From contig JACGCK010000123.1 of NCBI GenBank assembly GCA_014925825.1, forward strand, positions 62,001 through 126,000: a DNA stretch of 64,000 bases, read 5' to 3'. This DNA is from Pholiota molesta. Taxonomy: Eukaryota; Basidiomycota; Agaricomycetes; Agaricales; Strophariaceae. The notes under the pieces were generated by a model that was not told the origin of the DNA, did not search any database, and saw only the letters and a program-made list of their open reading frames with translations. A program made the position numbers and the translations under genes. Below, one piece after another: positions 25,243 to 37,499 of this stretch (the stretch's first letter is position 1; each line of letters starts with the position of its first letter).

Positions 25243-28172
25243 ATGTCTGAATCCGGTGGTAAGCTCCTCACGAAACTTATATGAGCAAGGTCTGGTTCCC
25301 ATTTCTTTTCAAGAGAAAACCTCAACGTTTGGTGATGCGCTTCCGCGTGCTGGAACCCGTCGGGGACCATCGGGTGACGATCTGAATCCCACTAGAAGAG
25401 GCGAGCAAATGCACTTGTTGGCCTAGAGGTCATCGAGCGCTGGGCGCTCATACATGTGTACTGCGCGCGATGTAGATCCAACCACAAGCACCCCATCACA
25501 AACCTTGCTCGAGGCCCTGCAGAACTTTGTCACCCCTCTCATACATACAACCGGCGGGGAAAAAATGAAGGGTAAGCCTCTTCGCTGCAACAAACACGAT
25601 TTTATTCACTTAATAACAAATTTAAATTTTAGATATGGGCCAAGTTCATTCGATGGGTCCTGAGGCGGTGAAGCTTCTTACCGCGCTCCAGGAATTTATA
25701 TCATCTATGATCGTACAACCACGATTCGGTCAACCACAAGCAATCCAGGTGGATTTGGAAGGTAGATCAAATACCGCAATTACAGTTACTGATTTTAACG
25801 CCTACTACTTAACGTTGACAATGTCTAGATGATGCCAAATCTCCTGGCGCGGCGACACCCACAGATAGTATCGCCTCCGACCTCGAACCCTCAGTGGAAG
25901 GTATGCAAATTATAGCAGAACCGCTCAGGATCTAATACTATTGCCGCTGATTGTATAGCGATAGCTTTAAATTCCCGAATAGAACAAATGTATCCAACGA
26001 TCATGGCAAGAATTCCAGAGGCGGTCCGCGAGCACGTCTTCAGCAAGATGCCTATCCGAGTGTTGCATTTCACCAACGCCCCTGGAGATTCTGGCACGAA
26101 GCTCCAAATTACGCTGCTTGATAGGAACGATGTTTGCGACCGCGTCGTAAGAGCCATTTACGCCAAATCCTCTATTGTAAAAAGACAGATCAAGAAAATT
26201 GTCACAGATCGGTATAATCAATATAAACAATTTGGTGACTCGGAGCACTTTCCTATCATCGAGAAATTTATCACACAAGAAAATACCAAATACGCCATCC
26301 TGTCTCATACGTGGCTCCGTGGACCAGACAGCGAGATCACCTATGGCGATTGGAAGACAGGACAGTTCGATACTCAGAAACCAGGATATCAGAAACTTGC
26401 CAAGTTTTGCAAATCCACTTGGAAGGACCACGAACTTTCGTTCGGTTGGATGGACACAGTTTGCATTAACAAGGACAGCAGCTCCGAGCTCGACGAATCC
26501 ATCCGCTCAATGTATAAGTGGTACCAGGACTCTGATGTCTGCATCTCCTACCTGGCGGGGACTGTCGCCCTCGATGATATTCATCGTGATCCTTGGTTCA
26601 CTCGTGGATGGACATTCCAAGAACTGCTCGCCCCAGAGCGCATGGCATTCTATAACAAGGACTGGAAGACATTTGTACCTTTCACCCTTCGCGGCGATAA
26701 ATTCGATCCAGATATTCTAAATCAAATCTACAAAGCAACGACGATTACTGAAGGTGAACTACGTGGCTCCAACGATTTACCTATTTCGCGCAAGATGCAG
26801 CTGGCGGCGAAGCGGAATGTGATGCGTGAAGAAGATGTTGCATATTCTCTGATGGGTGTTTGCAACGTTAGTATTTCAATAGCATATGGCGAGGGTGCCG
26901 AGCGGGCGTTCTTCCGCCTTATGACGGAAGTCTTAAATACTTCGAGCGAAGTTGTCGATATCTTTAACTGTGCTCAGAAGGGTCGTCCGGAACGTCCCTC
27001 CATCATTCCATCGGGACCATCGGCATATCTTCGATGCTCCGAGATTATTATGGGGATCTCGCACAACCCACCTATAGAGCCATTGCTTCTTACCCATGTA
27101 GGACTGCGGACGCCCATCCTTCTGATGCCCTCATTGCAAAAGGACGACCCTTGTCTCAAAAACGACCCCATTGGTGACTACTATGCCACGCTCCGGTTGC
27201 CGAGATCACCCTACACTTTTGGCCCTGGCAGCCCCTCTCATTTATTGGACAAAGGTATCATGAAAAGCATCACTCGTAAGTGGCAAAATTGAGCTGGGCT
27301 CTCAATGGCAGAAGCATCACACGGCGGACAAATAGGTGTCAAGTCGCGATTTGAATTGTTATGTCCAGTTACGTGACAGTTAACTGTCAAGTTACATGTC
27401 CATTTTTGGATGTCACGCCCTCTTAGAGAAATTCGGCATTTGACTTGCCCTCTGACCTTGTTTGTCAGTATCAGCACTGTAGAAAGAAGAGCTCATAATT
27501 TGGGAAGCTTATAATATTATATAAAACGCTTGGGGGTTCCAAATTGTGGACTTAATTGTGATTTCGACTGACTATCATGTTTTCTTTGAATGTAGTTGTG
27601 ACAGCTAGTGTTGTTCCCATAATTGTACGCATTTTCCGGCGATTCTCAAGAAGAAAATTGTATGTAGAGTTTTAGATGGACTTGGTCAATGACCTTTCGG
27701 CTTTTGGGTCAAAATTTGGCTCAATATGCAGTCTAGTGAGTTTTCTTTCCTAGTTAGCCAGATATCGTCACGAGTATGTCACAAATAATCCAAAAATGGA
27801 CACCTGACTTGACATGACAAGCCGCGGCACGACTTGACAGTTAAATGTCCGCCGTGTCAATATCAATCATTTGCTAACTCCCACTTTACAGGGCACAGAA
27901 GGACATTTGGAATATTGAATTTCGGCGGAGACACGACTACTGTCCATGTTCAAGACCTCTGCCTTGCAGTATGTTTTCGGATGGACCACTACTACGGCCA
28001 AGTGGAATGGGGCTCGACTTCCAGTCTGTCTAAGATCGATCGGATGGTAACAGACGAGCCTATTGTCTTCCGTCTCAAGAAGCAGGGGTCGTCAAGGGGT
28101 CAAGCTGTTTATTCAATCAAGCGAAACGACCTGGCAAAGCACGGGATGACTTTAGAAACCATGTATTTGTAG
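25243..28172 (+). CDS. HET-domain protein 2 (unit 2), intron carries a MITE
   Basis: This is one of the two most complete HET genes. Its start exon (ATG 25243, MSESG) is followed by short exons coding TSTFGDALPRAG, PSQTLLEALQNFVTPLIH, SMGPEAVKLLTALQEFISSM and DSIASDLEPSVEG. The main exon, ending at 27275, codes the HET domain (KYAILSHTWLRGPDSE, SFGWMDTVCINKDSSSELDE, WFTRGWTFQELLAPERM, REEDVAYSLMGVC). A 616-nt intron (27276-27891) leads to the C-terminal exon 27892-28172 (FGILNFGGDTTTVH, stop 28170-28172). The phase across this intron is kept. The intron is about ten times longer than in the sister genes because a 537-bp inverted-repeat element sits in it. The donor after the second exon is gcgagc, where sister copies have gtgagc. 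Confidence 0.78.
27320..27856. mobile_element. Non-autonomous inverted-repeat element (MITE) in HET gene 2 intron
   Basis: Termini read CACGGCGGACA on the left and, as reverse complement, CACGGCGGACA on the right, followed by a shared inner block (TGTCAAGTCG). The trinucleotide TCA flanks both ends (27317-27319 and 27857-27859). The same intron in HET copies 1, 3 and 4 lacks this DNA, so the empty site is visible within the window. No transposase is encoded. Confidence 0.8.
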
Positions 28173-29335
28173 AGGCTTGACCTGGCTCGACACAGCGTAC
28201 AACGAGATCAATCGCAATTCTATATTCCAAGGTAGATGTTAGCGTCCTTTATAGATTTTTAAGTGATCACACCGGCGCGCTCAACGACAGGACCGCCTCA
28301 TTCGCGAACGACACGTACAGCGCCTCTATAAATCTCGACTGCGGCTGGGGGGCGGCGGCTTAGGGGTGAACTGTGTACGAAGTCGAAGGGCGATGGGCCC
28401 AGTGCGGGGCACGACGGTAGATGTCGTGTAGACGTCGTCTTGCCCATCGTATAGCTCAAAGTCTTCGGCGAACAAGAGACGGAGGCGGCGTTCTTGTCGG
28501 TCTGGGATGTACGTTAATGATGGCAAGAGACTGTCGAACTCGAGCCGCCGTGGCTTCCAGGATGCCTATTAAGGCTGACCCAGCGCATCTTAGCAAGCCA
28601 GCGCGAAAATAGACCGCTCCGAGCAACGAGATACCGGCCCTCGAAGGCAGGAAGGGTATGGCCAGATAGGGACAGTGTCTTGTTGCCCATTGAGCGAGAT
28701 TATATTAGACGTCGACCGCGAACGCGGCGCCGCCTGCACTATCGGTATCGAAGCCTCGGGCGACGTAGAAGTTGCAGCTGCGGGCTGCGACCCGCCCCCA
28801 ACGATCTCGGCGTATATAGGGAGTATACTGGCGTCTCCGAAATTTCTGAAGACGTCCGCGCCGACGTGGGCTTTGGTACGAAGCCGAAGGGGGACGAGCT
28901 GGCGCCGCCGAGCTGCGGGGCGCGGCTGTAGATGTCGTCTTGCCAGTCGTAGAGCTCGGAGTCGGCGGCGAACGAGAGATGGAGGCAACGTTCGTTGTCG
29001 GTAGCGTCGGGTGCGGCGACGCGGATGGAGAGTCGTGCGGTCTATGGCGGCGACGAAGGTGAGGGGGATGCGAGTATGTTTACTTGACGAGAGCTATGAG
29101 TGCAAGCAAGTGTGAATGAGAATGTAGATGTCGTGGAAGAGGTTGTGGGACGTACCTTGATGATGATGGTAAGAGACTCGGCGTCGGTCTGGCTTCCAGG
29201 ATGCGCTGCGGAAAGCACTGCGCTCGCGGACGTCGGCGGGCCCGGACTCGGAGAGCGTGCGGGGCGAAGTAGATGTGGTGGTCGAGAACACGTCGAAGGG
29301 TTGATGGTAGTGGGTGAATAGAGTACGTCGATGAT
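28173..29335 (-). pseudogene. PH-CRIB-PH gene remnant 2 (unit 2)
   Basis: The minus strand repeats the intact gene at 42255-43870. It has the block coding FAEDFELYDGQDDVY, a second copy of the linker and CRIB region (the sequence coding VGADVFRNFGDASILPIYAEI around 28790-28880), and exon-1-like sequence near 29160-29250. Segments are duplicated and frames broken, and the C-terminal PH half is missing. Confidence 0.7.
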
Positions 29336-29830
29336 GAGAGACTGAGGGAGAAGTGCTGACGTAATATGTCATCCCAACGTTGTTCTCGCCAAGTTTGCTT
29401 TCTGCTTTCTCCGTGCTCGTTCGCCGCAACGCCAAGTCGACACTCAGGCCCGCAAGCTCAAGGTCGTCATCGCTTGTTAGGCGCATGCCGCTTATGCTAC
29501 AAGACAATGATATCTCAGTATCGGTCTCGACTCTTCGGACACCGCCTGGCGCGTCGCTCACCTCCCACTGCCGCCACGAAACACCTCAATGCACCTACAA
29601 ACTCGTCGGAGCGTTCCTTGTTATTACAGTCGCGCCTACATACCACCGCGATGCCCATTTTTGCCGAAGACAACTCCCTGCGAGCGGCACCCAACTACAC
29701 CCTCGCTGAGCGCGCCTACATAACACAGCGCCTCGACATATACAAGGAGCTGAAGGTGTTCTATCACGATGCCGATGATGCGCTTCATACGTAGAAGGAA
29801 TACCAGCAGACATGTTATAGAAGGTAAGCC
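29336..29830. repeat. Recurrent fragment X, copy 2
   Basis: This is homologous to 24011-24490 and 36950-37400. The clearest coding trace is the plus-strand frame 29651-29794 (AEDNSLRAAPNYTLAERAYI). It ends in a short frame with LKVFYHDADDALHT and a stop. The parent gene is not recognised. Confidence 0.5.
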
Positions 29831-29924
29831 TTCAATATTCAGACGATTCGAGCTCAAGCCTGGGCTCGTCTGCTCTAATACTTCGTAACTTCTACTGACA
29901 CTTTCTCCATTTTCTTCCCCCAGC

Positions 29925-31520
29925 CGACCTCATTCATCTTCTAGGCGCTGATGTAGACGAACGCGGGGCTCAGTTGCGCCATAACCACAGTGTTGCACCA
30001 TGCTCGCAGAGGACCGCCTCGACCGAACAAAGTTTTCCGTGCGGTCCTTCCACCAGGTCGAGATGATCTCATCCCGTTCGAATCGACATATTGGAGGCCT
30101 GGTCAGCTTTCGCCACTCGTTGTCCTGGCTCCTTGCGAAGCTATCTGTTGAAGCATGTACATCTATCAAGCGAGGTCGTGTTGCCGGTTGGGACAACAGG
30201 CGGGCCCTTATGGATTTTCTGCTCAGAGGTAGTTTTCCTCTCCAATAAAAACGAATAGAATCTGCATATTCACTTCATTTGGTCGTTTGACAGTCCTCGC
30301 CGTGATAGTCCAAATTGGAACTAGGCTCTGGGATCGCTATTACTTTCTATCCATTGTCGACTCCTCCGCCTTCTAGGACGACTTTTTCGGCAAAGGAGCA
30401 GGTCGTGTCGATCTTCGTGGATTTTTCGTTCCGAGGTGAATTCTATCTCCAAAAAATACGCTCCGTATATTTATCTCATTTGTTCATCTAATAGTATTCT
30501 CGTGAAAGCCCAAATGCGGACTAGGCTCTGGGTTCGCAATGCCTCCGCCATCCGTGGTCGACTCTTCCATTACCGGAGCCACATGCTTTTGCGAGCTTTG
30601 CTATGACCAAGGCCCATTCACATTCCAAATCGCTTTGATCGTGCTCTCCACCGACGTCGTCATTTTCGCTGTTCTCGCCCGCTTTAGCCTTCCGGATGAC
30701 GCTGGTATTTGCATTCGCAACTACCCAGGGCTCCATTCAGGAATCTAGGAGGCATAGTCCAGCCGCTTTTCTGCACCTCCAGCACGATCTCCAGCAGGAA
30801 CGCGAACGCAACCAAGCATACACCCATGCGTCCATTTATCCGGAGAGAAATTGGACACGTGCCCGCGCTCGCGACCGCGCTCGCGAAGGGCATTGCAGCT
30901 CCTTCGAACCGGCCAAACGCATTGCGGAGCATTCCGTCGACAATCCATCCTTCGAGCGCGCGCTGCCGAACTTCCAAACTCCCAGCCGCCAGAAGGCCCA
31001 CGGGGTAGGACTCCAGGAAATCAAACATCCGACGAGGCTAAGCCGCTCTTCTAAACCATACGGGGAGGAGGTGGAGATAGTGCTGCGGAAAAGGATTCAA
31101 AGGAGGGTAGCCAAGATGGAGTGGGAGGTCGCACTGCCCCCAAGGTCATCCGATATCACGGGGGGACTGCGTCAGGGCGTCGGCGAGATTGTGATTGAGA
31201 CCGTGTTCTTCGCTACATCGCAACGAGCGCCAGCTGCACGTGTTCGCGCTCGGTGTGGTTGGACGACCTCGGGGTTTAACGCGCTGGCGAGATCGTGGTT
31301 CAGATCTTGCTCTTCTCCACTTCGAACGCTGTGGGGGCTACGAGCGCCGGCTGCACATGGTCATGCTCGGTGTGGTTGGACGATCTCGGGGGCTAAGCGT
31401 GCTCGTGTCCAGGAAACGGTTCAACGGGGAAGGAATAAGAAAGACACTCCTGGGGCTCTGGGCACTTGGGAAAGCACGAGAAATGCGCCAGGTTGTACGA
31501 GGCGTCGCGATTGATCGTCA
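29925..31520 (+). pseudogene. UBR1 fragment 3 (unit 3), longest copy
   Basis: This copy repeats UBR1 from about 15180 to about 16510 with many changes. It includes blocks coding AEDRLDRTKFSV (29997-30040), a partly repeated intron-exon junction (30225-30300 and again 30420-30500), the block coding VDNPSFER (30938-30965), and two successive versions of the block coding HMVMLGVV.R.RG (31225-31275 and 31350-31400). Multiple frameshifts and internal duplications rule out function. Confidence 0.8.
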
Positions 31521-31699
31521 GCACGAGATATATATATATATAAATATAGTGTGTACATGGCTTGTACATGGCGGTGCTCGTGAAGCGTGGTTGCTGTCAA
31601 AACATATACAGACAATGAACTATTAAATCTTACCGCTCCTTGTTCCCGTTCACATCAAGCTCATAGTCGCTGCAACGTCTGGATCCGCTGGTAAGCTCC

Positions 31700-34077
31700 T
31701 GACGATACCTATATGAACATCGCACGATTCTCATCTCTTTTCAAGAGAAAACCTCAATGTTTGGCGATGCGCCTCCGCCTGATGGTGGTACCCATCAGCA
31801 TCAGGGATCATCGAGTGACGATTCCGCTGGAAGAGGTGAGCGAGACCATCTGCTGGCCTAGCGTCCGTGGATCGCTGGGACCTCATACCTGTCTACCGTG
31901 TGCAATGTAGATCCTACCACAAACACCCCATCGCAAATTTTGCTCGAGGCCCTGCAGAATTTCGTCATCCCCCTCATACATACGGCCGAAGGGAAAAATA
32001 AGAAGGGTAACTCTCTTCGCTGTAATAAACACAATTTCAATCGCTTGATTATGATATATTAGATGTCGGCCAATTCCATTCGATGGGTCCTGAGGCGGGG
32101 AAGCTTCTTGTCGCGCTCCAGGAGTTTATATCATCAATGATCGCACAATCACAAGTCGGTCAAACGCAGAGCATCGAGGTGGACTTGGGCGGTAAACTTG
32201 TTCCTCAGCAATACGACGGATTACAGTTATTGATTTTGAAACAGATCCTGATGTCGACAGCGTTTCATCGAACGATGCTATGGTCAAATCTCCCGGCGTA
32301 GAAACAGAGAGCAAACTCTATGACCCCGGGCCCTCGCAAGGTATGCAAATCATAACAGAACCTCTGATCTCAACATCTAATAGCATTGTTATCGCCTGTT
32401 GGAGGATAGCTTTGGTACCCCGACAAACAGATTACCAACGTGTTATGGGAAAACTTCAGGAGGCAGTTCGTCTGCACGTCTTTAGCAAGATGCCTATTCG
32501 GCTATTACACTTCAGCAACACGCCTCGAGAAACCGGCACCAAGCTAAGCCTACAAATAACACTACTTGAGAGGAACGATGTCTGTGGCCGAATCATACAA
32601 GAAATTCTAGCCAGTTTCTCGGAGAGAATATTCAGAGAGAGGATGGTAAAGGCGAGAGAGACTCGTGGGCCTGGATCTATATTGGGACTATCTCTTGAGG
32701 ACCGCATCATCAAGGACATCATACAGGAAAACATCAAATATGCCATCCTATCTCACACATGGCTTCGTGGATCGGACAGGGAAGTTACTTATAGCGCTTG
32801 GCGGCTACGAGAGTTCGATGCTCAGCAGCCAGGGTATCAAAAACTCATCAATTTTTGCAGATCTGCCTGGAAAGACCATGGACTTTCTTTCGGTTGGATG
32901 GACACTGTTTGCATTGACAAAGACAGCAGCTCCGAGCTCGACGAATCCATCCGCTCGATGTATAAGTGGTACAAAAACTCCCACATCTGCATTTCCTACC
33001 TGGCGGGGACTGTCGCCCTCGGTGATGCTCATCGTGATCCTTGGTTCGCTCGTGGATGGACATTTCAAGAACTGCTCGCTCCAGAATGCATGTCATTCTA
33101 TAACAAGGACTGGCAGAAGTTCGTAACGTACACCAGTGATGGCGACAAGCGCAATCTAGCTATTATAGATCAAATCTTCAAAGCAACAACGATTACAGGT
33201 GACGAGCTCCGACGTGCCTCGCTACTACCTATTTCACGCAAGATGCAGCTGGCAGCGAAGCGCAATGTAATGCGCGAAGAAGATATCGCATATTCTCTGA
33301 TGGGGGTTTGCGGTGTCAGCATCTCGATAGCATATGGTGAAGGTGCCGAGCGGGCGTTCTTCCGCCTTATGACGGAGGTCTTAAATACTTCGAGAAAAGT
33401 AGTTGATATCTTCAATTGTGCTCAGCCGCTATGGCGTACTAGTATTATTCCATCGGGACCATCGGCATATCTTCAATGCTCCGAGGATATTATGATGATG
33501 CCGCACATGCAACCTATAGAGCCATTGCTTCTTACTCATGTAGGACTCCGGATGCCAATTCTTTTGATGCCCTCATTGCAAGAGAACTCTTGTGTTGAGC
33601 ATGAGCCCATTGGCGACTACTATGCCACGATTTGCTGGTACAAGGATCGCAAAACATCTTTCACGGGCAACGGTATTTTTACCTATCATCTATTGCACAA
33701 AGGCATCGCACAAAGCACCTCAGGTAAGTGGCAAGACTTGATCTGGACTCTCAATGGCACAATCATCATTTTCTAATTCCAACTTCACAGAATACAAGTG
33801 GATATTTGGAATATTGAATTTCGGAGGTGATACAACCACTATCGATGTTCGGGGTCTCTGCCTTTCAGTATGTTTTCGCGTGAAACGCGCGACCCAAGTG
33901 GAATGGGGCTCAACTTCCAGGTCATCTGCAATCTATCGGGATAACACAGACAAGCCTATCGTCTTCCATCTCATGAACAGGAGGACATCAACTTCAGGGG
34001 ATGGTAACACTGTTTATTCAATCGACCGAAGCGACCTGGCAAAGCACGGGATGACTTTAGTGACCATGTATTTGTAG
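31700..34077 (+). CDS. HET-domain protein 3 (unit 3)
   Basis: The main exon ends at 33723 and codes the full HET signature (KYAILSHTWLRGSDREVTY, SFGWMDTVCIDKDSSSELDE, WFARGWTFQELLAPECM, REEDIAYSLMGVC). The last exon, 33791-34077, codes FGILNFGGDTTTIDV and ends MYL. N-terminal exons around 31911-32010 and 32060-32193 code the shared LLEALQNFVIPLIH and GPEAGKLLVALQEFISSM segments. The position equivalent to the start codon in copies 2 and 5 is ACG here (about 31675), so translation would need another start. Main-exon coding potential is intact. This copy has the longest insert between the ligand-like N-terminal strand and the HET core (ERMVKARETRG region). Confidence 0.72.
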
Positions 34078-35100
34078 GGGCTCGACACAGCGTGTAATGA
34101 AGTCAATCACAATTTTATATTCGACGCGGATGTAATCCATATCCATTTTGAAGTTATTCAGGCTTGTTTCACATACCTCCTCAGAAATGACCCGTCAGAA
34201 CCTGAATTCACCGCTGTGGATGGTAACAAATGCAAGACAAAGCGCCTAAATATACGCTGTCACCACGAACAATAGATGGCAAGCATCGAATCCCCTGACC
34301 GTTTTCTCCAACGTCCGAGCCAGAAGATTAGCTTCATGCACATGCGCGGCCCCGACTCAGAAAAGATAATCTACAACCCATATCCTGCGCATCGCAAGGA
34401 AGATTCAGTCCAAGAGAGTTCGAACACAAGGATTGAACCAAAAATGCAAATCTAGATGCAAAATCCAACAAAGATACGGGTATATCATATACAACCAGCC
34501 GTCATGCGCACAACCCGCAAGCCGCACATGGCGTAGGGTGATAACATACGAAGTAAAATACAGGGGGTGGAGGGGTGGCAGGTAACTTCATGACGATGAT
34601 CGGCGAACGACGCGGATGGCGGGGAAAATGTAAGTACATAGCGGAGGTGCATACAGAGTGAGAAGGGGGGTGCGGAGATGGGGGTCAACAGAGACAGAGG
34701 GAGAGAGCGGACACACAACATGATGGGATGCTAGCGTAGATATGTAAATAGGCAAAATAGAAAGGATGGAGGGCAGACCAACGATGGCGACACGAAGACG
34801 CAGACAGGCCCAGCCCAGCTGGACTAGCCACTGCGCGCCGGCCCCCAGCGCGCCTTAGCGTGAAAAGGTGCGTCGTGACATGGATGTCAGGCGAAGACGG
34901 ATGGACATGTGTACGATGGATGAACGATCCGACGAAAGAAATGTTGGCGGACGAGGATGACGATGGAGGGAAATGCGGACGGAGGAGCATAACGGGGAGA
35001 TGGGACAGGATAGGATGTACAAAATGCGGCATGACAGAGACGAACGACGGCACAACAAGACCACAGCACGGAAACGGGCTCATAAAAAAGCATCTACGCA
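34078..35100. repeat. Duplicated 1-kb spacer, copy A
   Basis: This stretch between HET gene 3 and the PH-CRIB-PH remnant is repeated at 41106-42200. Many stretches are identical or nearly so, for example around the shared text acacaacatgatgggatgct. It looks non-coding and probably holds the 3' flanks of the two converging genes. Confidence 0.75.
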
Positions 35101-36949
35101 GCGCGGCAGCATAGGGTCATCACAAAACGCTCCGGGCCAACGCCCAGAGCCCCAGCCGGTCTGCATCCCCCTACGCAGGCACAGGCGCCCGCAGGCAGCG
35201 GCCCGCTCGCCGACTCCCCCTCCGCGCCCTCTTCTCCTCGCTCTTCGCCGCCGCCACTGCTGACGGCGGCGGCGCGCTCAGCGCATCGCGCCACGCACGC
35301 AGGTCCGCGTCCTTCGCGAACGACACATGCAGCACCTCCGGTGATCGTGACTGCTCCTTTTGGGCCAATTGTGGTTTGAATTCGAGTAGGAGGGTGTTCG
35401 GTCGGGCGTGAGGCGCGTTAGGGTGGATATAGTAATCGTTTTTGAGAGGCTGAGGTCCACATAGAGGAGTCTGATGGTGAGTACGCAGTTACGATGATAG
35501 GATGCGGAAATGATAGGAGGTGATGATTGAATTTAAAGTGAAAAAAATGGGAATGGCAGCGAGAATAGCACGAATCAGTTCACCCCGGGTTCCATACACA
35601 TCCAACAGACGACAAAAATTCTGCTTGATGGATGGGACGAATGCGGCAAAGTATTCATGTACACTCTCCACAACAACAAAGAAAGAATTCAAATTAAAAA
35701 GATCTCGCCTTGTCAGCATCGCGACGAATGACGAGCACCTGCCCAACAGGCTTATCCAACTTAACAAGCCAGCTGAAGATATGCAGTTCTGAGCAACGAG
35801 GTATCGGCCCTCGAGGGCAGGAAGAGCAGTGCCAGGTGGCGATGGCGTCTTATTGACGTTGGGCAGGGTCGGCCGCCACCGCGGGGGCCTGCACTATCAT
35901 TATCGAAGCCTCGGGCGGCGCAGATGCTGCAGCCGTAGACTGCGACCCGCCCCCTATGATCTCCGCGACATATGGCGTCACCGAAATTTCCCGCGACGTC
36001 TGCGTGGAGGTGGGTCTTATGTACAAAACCAAATGGTGACGAGCTGGCGCCGCCGAGCGGCGCGGCGCGGCGCGGCTGTAGATGTCGATGTCGTCTTGCC
36101 AGTCGTAGAGCTCGGAGTCGGCGACGAAGGAGATATGGAAGCGGCGTTCGTTGTCTGTGGCATCGGGTGCGGCGACGCGGATGGAGAGTCGTGCGGTCGA
36201 TGGTGGCGACGAAGGTGAGGGGGATGCGAGTATGTTTACTTGACGAGGGCTATGAGCGCAAGTAAGTGTGAATGAGAATGTAAATGCCGTGGAAGAGGTT
36301 GTGGGACGTACCTTGCTGATGATAAGAGACTCGGCATCGAGCTCAAACCGCCGTGCCTTCCAGGATGCTCCATGGAATGCATTGCGTTCAGACGTCGGCG
36401 GCCCCACTACGGATGACCTTGGGTGGAGCCTTGGTCGACCTGGAGTCTTAGAGGGGGCGCGACGTCAAGGACGCTGTGGGCTTGTACGCCATAATCTCGT
36501 GGCGGAAATGTGCAGAAGATTGTAGCGGAAGCGAAGGAAGAACGAATATGACAGAGAGGAGAGCGATGGGGCCAGTACTCAGTACTCAGGCCTCAGGGAC
36601 CTTCGCCTACGAGCTTTGCGTATACAGAGTGTACTGGCATCACGGAAATTCCCTGCGGCACCCGCACCGTCTTGGGGTTTGGGTACGAAGCCAAAATGCG
36701 GCGAACTGGCACTACCTAGCTACGAGGCGAGCCTATAGAGTCCATCTTGGCCAGCACAGAGTTCAGAGTCTGGACTCTGAATCAACGACAAAGGATGGAT
36801 GGAGGCGGCACTCCGGGTGTGCGGGGAGGAGTAGGTGCGTTCGATGGCGGCAACGGAAGCGAGGAAGATGGGAGCGCGTCGCGCGACGCGTTTTTGGTCG
36901 AGAAGGGCTGGTGGTGGGTGAATAAAGTACGAGGTGCTGACGTAATATT
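35101..36949 (-). pseudogene. PH-CRIB-PH gene remnant 3 (unit 3)
   Basis: The minus strand holds the last-exon traces (the sequence coding VSFAKDADLRAWRDALSAP, 35270-35330; LSLSKTITISTLTRLTPD, about 35400-35455), an intron-like stretch, then exon 2 traces (IMIVQAP linker; FHISFVADSELYDWQDDI near 36080-36140) and exon 1 traces (ERNAFHGASWKARRFELDAE near 36310-36400). A second decayed exon-1/2 copy follows to about 36950. Several frame breaks are visible. It is the best preserved of the broken copies. Confidence 0.75.
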
Positions 36950-37400
36950 TCACCTCACCCGTGCTTGTTCGCCGCTACGCCAACTTCCAAGTCGACACAC
37001 AGGCCACCAAGGCCGTCGTCGCTTGGTAGGCGCACACCACCTAGGCTACGGGACACAATGCCTCTCAATATCGGTCTCGACTTCAAGACACTGCTTGGCG
37101 CATCTCTCACCTCCCACTGCCGCTGCTAAGCACCTCAACGCACCTACTACCTACGCACTCATTGGAATATTCCTCGTTATTATGGTAGCGACTACACACG
37201 TCAAGCTTCAAGGCCAACCGCGAAGCGCATTCTCTTGGCGAAGACAACTGCCTGCGGGCGGCACCCAACTTTGTCCTCGCTGAGCGCGCCATCATACCAC
37301 AGCTCCCCGACATATCGAAGGTGTTGCTAAAGGTGTTCTATGCGGATGCCAATGATGCGCTCAAAACATAGAAATTCCCCAGCAGACATGCTAGCGAAGG
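36950..37400. repeat. Recurrent fragment X, copy 3
   Basis: This is homologous to copies at 24011-24490 and 29336-29830, with the same trace (LRAAPNFVLAERAII) on the plus strand near 37255-37300, ending in LKVFYADANDALKT and a stop. The parent gene is not recognised. Confidence 0.5.
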
Positions 37401-37499
37401 TAAGCCTTCAATATTCAGACGTTCGAGCTCAAGCCTGGGCTCGCCGTCTGTTCTCATATTCCGTAACTTCTACTGACACTTCCTCCAATTCCTTCCCCC

